Shown here: in pieces, positions 61,316-64,000 of the stretch
Numbering within the stretch: position 1 is the first letter of the stretch
Layout of the letters: each line of letters opens with the position of its first letter
Assembly: GCF_041435215.1 (NCBI RefSeq)
Contig: NZ_CP108394.1
Span: 10,912,001 to 10,976,000, forward strand
DNA from: Streptomyces sp. NBC_01314
GTDB lineage: Bacteria; Actinomycetota; Actinomycetes; Streptomycetales; Streptomycetaceae
DNA length: 64,000 nt
Reading direction: 5' to 3'
Notes under the pieces: generated by a model
Seen by the model: only the letters and a program-made list of their open reading frames with translations
What the model was told of the DNA's origin: nothing
Database searches by the model: none
Made by a program: the position numbers and the translations under genes

Positions 61316-62650
61316 TCAGGCCAAGCGGCGGAATACGGGCTTCACCGGTCGACCGGCCAGCCAAGGGGTGGGGTCGGCGGCGTCCAGTGCCTTCCGGTAC
61401 ACCGCACATGCCTGGGCCACCACGTCGACGGTGTGATCGATGTCGGCTTCGCTGAGTGCGCTGCTCACCACGAACGACGGGGCCAGCACCCCGCCCGCGA
61501 GGAGCCGGCGCAGGAACAGGGTGCGGTACTCCTGCGACGGCTGCCCGTTCTCGTCGAGGGTGGCGAAGACCAGGTTGCTGGCCCGGCCCCGGACGACGAT
61601 GTGGTCGCCGACGCCCATGCCGGCAGCTGCGTCGCGGACACCGGCGGCCAACCGCTCGCCGAGGGCGTGCAGCCGCGCCGTGACGCCCTCTTCGACATAG
61701 ATGGTCTGCACGGCCATCGCCGCTGCCAGGGAGTGCGTCTCCGCACCGTGCGTGGTGGACAGCAGGAACACCCGGTCGCCGGAGTGGCGCAGCCCGCCCA
61801 GCTCCATCAGATCGCGGCGCCCGGCCAGCGCGGAGACGGCGCATCCGTTGCCCAGCGCCTTGCCGAACGTGGAAAGGTCGGGGGCGACGCCGTACAGGCC
61901 CTGGGCGCCCGCCTCGGACCAGCGGAAACCGGTGATCATTTCGTCGAACACCAGGACGCAGCCGTGCCGGTCGGCCAGCTCGCGCAGGCCGGCGAGGTAC
62001 CCGGGCGGAGGCTCGGTGTGGGTTGCGGGTTCGAGGATCAGGCAGGCGACCTCGTCCTGGTACCGGGTGAGCAACTCCTCCGTGGCGGCCAGGTCCCCGT
62101 AAGGGAACGCCACGGTCAGTTCGTCGGTCGCCGCCGGAATGCCGGCGGACATCGGCGTGGTGCCGATGAACCAGTCGTCGGTGGAGAAGAACGGGTGGTC
62201 GGCGCAGATGGCCACCCGTGGGCGCCCGGTGGCGGCGCGGGCGAGGCGCACCGCGGCGGTGGTGGCGTCGGAGCCGTTCTTCGCGAACTTCACCATCTCG
62301 GCGGTCGGCACCGTGGCCAGGAAGCGTTCCGCCGCTTCGACCTCCACGATGGACGGCCGGACGAAGTTGCTGCCGCGGTCGAGTTCCCGTCGCACCGCCT
62401 CGATCACGCGTGGGTGGGCGTGGCCGAGGCTGACCGACCGCAGCCCGGAGCCGTACTCGACGTAGCGGTTGCCGTCGATGTCCCACACGTGGGCACCGCG
62501 GCCGTGGCTGATGACCGGGGCCAGGTTCTCGGGGTACTGGTCGTCGCCCTTGGCGTAGGTGTGCGCGCCCCCGGGGATCAGGGCGTGCAGCCGTTCGTTC
62601 GCCGTCCGCGACCGGGGCAGGAGGAACTCTTCGGTGGGTTCGGTGTCCAC
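61316..62650 (-). CDS. PLP-dependent class III aminotransferase (glutamate-1-semialdehyde aminomutase-like)
   Basis: 444 residues. [80 protein letters not shown] (Asp of the cofactor site) and [20 protein letters not shown] (Schiff-base Lys) are the standard blocks of the glutamate-1-semialdehyde aminomutase branch. The housekeeping hemL is not expected here. With an RmlC-type epimerase 7 bp upstream and a pyruvyltransferase-like gene before that, a role in aminating or rearranging a sugar or a small precursor of a glycan seems likely. It is the last gene of the - strand operon seen. Confidence 0.87.
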   Translation of the reverse strand: MDTEPTEEFLLPRSRTANERLHALIPGGAHTYAKGDDQYPENLAPVISHGRGAHVWDIDGNRYVEYGSGLRSVSLGHAHPRVIEAVRRELDRGSNFVRPSIVEVEAAERFLATVPTAEMVKFAKNGSDATTAAVRLARAATGRPRVAICADHPFFSTDDWFIGTTPMSAGIPAATDELTVAFPYGDLAATEELLTRYQDEVACLILEPATHTEPPPGYLAGLRELADRHGCVLVFDEMITGFRWSEAGAQGLYGVAPDLSTFGKALGNGCAVSALAGRRDLMELGGLRHSGDRVFLLSTTHGAETHSLAAAMAVQTIYVEEGVTARLHALGERLAAGVRDAAAGMGVGDHIVVRGRASNLVFATLDENGQPSQEYRTLFLRRLLAGGVLAPSFVVSSALSEADIDHTVDVVAQACAVYRKALDAADPTPWLAGRPVKPVFRRLA

Positions 62651-62657
62651 GCGGACC

Positions 62658-63209
62658 TCAACTCTCTCGGTGCTTCAGGACTTCGGCGAGGCTCGGCGCC
62701 TCCCGGTCCCGCTGGGACATCGATGTGACCGGCAGCGGCCAGGGAATGGCGAGCTCCGGGTCGTCGAAGGCGATCGTCACGTCCTCGGCGGGATCGTGCG
62801 GGCGGTCGATCCGGTACGAGGTGTCGGCGGTCTCGGTCAGCGCCTGGAAGCCGTGCGCGCACCCCGCCGGGATGTACAGGGTCATCTGCGTCGCGTCGGA
62901 CAGTTCGTAGAAGGCCCGGTTGCGATAGGTCGGCGAGTCCGTCCGCAGATCCACGACGACGTCGAAGATCTTTCCGTACGAGCACCGCACCAGCTTGGCC
63001 TCGCCGGCGCCGGAGCGCAGATGCAGGCCGCGCAGCACGCCCTGGACCGAGCGGGACAGGCTGTCCTGGACGAAGGCGTCCGGGTCGAGGCCGACCGAGC
63101 GGACCACATCGGCGTCGAATGTGCGGCAGAAGAAGCCGCGCTCGTCGGCGTACGCCGTCGGTTCGAAGAGGTAGGCGCCGGCGATCGCCGGGACTTCGGT
63201 GGCTTTCAC
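62658..63209 (-). CDS. rmlC: dTDP-4-dehydrorhamnose 3,5-epimerase-like protein
   Basis: 183 residues from GTG 63209. Motifs of RmlC are clear: AYLFEPTAYADERGFFCRTF, the catalytic His in VQGVLRGLHLRSGAGEAKLV, KIFDVVVDLRTDSPTYRNRA, LYIPAGCAHGFQALTETADT with the second His/Tyr region, and the SYRIDRPHDPAEDVTIAF end. It converts a dTDP-4-keto-6-deoxyglucose-type sugar into its 3,5-epimer, one step of rhamnose or related deoxysugar synthesis. Because rmlA, B and D are not in view, it may act on a special sugar of this cluster. Its start overlaps the stop of the next upstream gene (GTGA). Confidence 0.88.
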   Translation of the reverse strand: MKATEVPAIAGAYLFEPTAYADERGFFCRTFDADVVRSVGLDPDAFVQDSLSRSVQGVLRGLHLRSGAGEAKLVRCSYGKIFDVVVDLRTDSPTYRNRAFYELSDATQMTLYIPAGCAHGFQALTETADTSYRIDRPHDPAEDVTIAFDDPELAIPWPLPVTSMSQRDREAPSLAEVLKHRES

Positions 63210-64000
63210 GGGGTCTCCTGCCGAGCATGGGTGTGGGCGTGGCCGGTCGCCGGGAACAGAGCCGCGGTCAAGGCGGTGAACTGGTGCTCGAGTTGCCGGG
63301 TGGCGACCTGGTTCCGCTCGGTGAGGGTCCGCCGCAGCTCCGCCGATCTCTTCTCCAGCGCCTGGAACTGCTCGTACAGCCGGTCGGCGTCGACCTCGCG
63401 AGCAGAGTGGCAGTACGCGTCCAGCCCCATCCGAGCCATGAGCGCGTCGCTCTTCGCCGCATAGCTGAGTGCGAGCGTCGGCGTGCCGACCCTCAGCGCG
63501 CAGACCAGGTTGTGGTACCGGGTCGCCACCACGGTGTCGGCAGCCGCCGTCTCCCTCATCAGGTCGGCCAGCGAGGCCGCCTCGGCGGCGGTGACCAGCG
63601 GCGAGTCCACCGCGTCGATGATCGCGGCGACCACCGGCGCATCGCACTCGTCACCGGTGAGCAGCTGGACCGGCCTGCCGTCCTCGACCAGCGCGCGGAC
63701 GAAGCGGGTCGTCCCGTCGAGGTAGCGCCGGTGGATCTCCTCGGCCCGGGCACGGTCGTCGTCGCCGCCGTGGAAGTCCATGACACCGACGCAGACCAGG
63801 CCCGGCGGGCCCGAGGGCGCGCTCGACGGCGGCGCCGGGAGCGCGAACGCGAGGTCCGGGTAGACCTCGTCGCGCGCGGTGTCCACGCCCATCGCCCGCA
63901 TCGCGTCGCGGGACAGGGTGTCCCGGTACGAGCGGTACGCGGCCAGCCGCGCCGACCAGCGCACCAGGGTCCGGGTCGGCCGGTTGCCGATCGCGGCGGC
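63206..64000 (-). CDS. Polysaccharide pyruvyl transferase-family protein, 5' end outside window
   Basis: The frame is open from 64000 to the stop at 63206, giving 264 residues of a protein whose start lies beyond the window. YPDLAFALPAPP, GPPGLVCVGVMDFHGG, FVRALVEDGRPVQLLTGDEC, ADTVVATRYHNLVCALRVGT, PTLALSYAAKSDALMARMGL and the end heptads (EKRSAELRRTLTERNQVATR) fit the CsaB-like pyruvyl transferase family, in which the TRYHN..CA stretch near the C-terminus is characteristic. Members transfer pyruvate ketals onto glycans. It is coupled to the RmlC-like gene and fits surface polysaccharide synthesis. Confidence 0.82.
   Translation of the reverse strand, partial: AAAIGNRPTRTLVRWSARLAAYRSYRDTLSRDAMRAMGVDTARDEVYPDLAFALPAPPSSAPSGPPGLVCVGVMDFHGGDDDRARAEEIHRRYLDGTTRFVRALVEDGRPVQLLTGDECDAPVVAAIIDAVDSPLVTAAEAASLADLMRETAAADTVVATRYHNLVCALRVGTPTLALSYAAKSDALMARMGLDAYCHSAREVDADRLYEQFQALEKRSAELRRTLTERNQVATRQLEHQFTALTAALFPATGHAHTHARQETP

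Noticed and set aside
61316..62650. Aminotransferase considered as housekeeping hemL
   Set aside because: The motifs place it in the same superfamily, but the tight operon with rmlC-like and pyruvyltransferase-like genes does not fit haem synthesis.
1..64000. A secondary-metabolite biosynthetic cluster
   Set aside because: No polyketide, peptide synthetase, terpene or RiPP core genes are present; the enzymes are scattered single operons.

Overview
The window is high-GC actinobacterial DNA, almost certainly a Streptomyces chromosome or large accessory replicon. The signs are strong G/C at third codon positions, many GTG starts, purine-rich ribosome binding sites, an RNA polymerase alpha subunit that reads like the Streptomyces protein over its whole length, and an initiator tRNA of the Streptomyces type. 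The gene content is typical of an accessory region: short catabolic and regulatory operons and secreted hydrolases, with many broken genes and insertion sequences between them. Layout: 1-5.1 kb is a + strand catabolic cluster (solute-binding protein tail, FAH-family hydrolase, cupin dioxygenase-like protein, zinc alcohol dehydrogenase, SDR, AraC regulator). 5.9-6.8 kb holds an SPFH/band 7 membrane protein. 7.3-7.6 kb holds a LacI-type C-terminal remnant. 7.8-9.8 kb (- strand) encodes a Tat-exported ribosome-inactivating-protein domain joined to a pectin methylesterase and broken at a G9 tract; a large ATPase/LuxR regulator follows at 10.1-12.3 kb. 12.6-16.3 kb holds a permease tail, a truncated IclR gene, a secreted AMIN-like protein, a small membrane protein and decayed genes. 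16.8-18.7 kb is a two-component pair whose kinase is frameshifted exactly at the H-box. 19-21 kb has lgt and a metallo-beta-lactamase-fold hydrolase. 22.8-23.8 kb is an orphan full-length rpoA without its ribosomal neighbours, beside an IS5-type remnant. 24.8-30.4 kb has a broken and an intact Eis-type acetyltransferase, a truncated hydrolase joined to an alcohol dehydrogenase stub, and a DUF2255/MFS operon. 30.6-35.2 kb has two paralogous XRE/MmyB regulators. One is divergent from the MFS operon and the other from a cupin / aldo-keto reductase / alcohol dehydrogenase operon; both are preceded by the same ~55 bp element. 35.6-38.6 kb is a secreted multidomain glycoside hydrolase. 39-52 kb is rich in mobile DNA: a complete ISAs1-type element inside a TetR gene, a complete ISL3-type element, and remnants of ISL3, IS21, Tn3, IS1380 and IS200/IS605-like sequences. 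Among these lie ATPases, a methyltransferase, a dihydrofolate-reductase-fold protein, a subtilase and a carboxyethylornithine synthase-like enzyme. 52.9 kb is tRNA-fMet. 53.3-59.2 kb has a large subtilase, then a YtrA-type GntR regulator with an ABC ATPase and permease under a perfect palindromic operator. 60.6-64 kb has a PAP2 phosphatase and the end of a sugar/polysaccharide operon (pyruvyltransferase-like, RmlC, class III aminotransferase). How the genes work together: the 0-5 kb operon suggests uptake and oxidation or hydrolysis of an aromatic or keto-acid substrate under AraC control. The MmyB modules are probably redox or solvent/aldehyde stress units sharing a regulatory DNA element. 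The pectinesterase and the glycoside hydrolase fit plant-polysaccharide turnover. The many single-base frameshifts (7.8, 16.2, 18.1, 24.8-25.9, 27.6-28.2 kb) mean that either decay is active here or the raw sequence has residual indel errors. Several breaks coincide with truncations or IS insertions that base-calling cannot explain.
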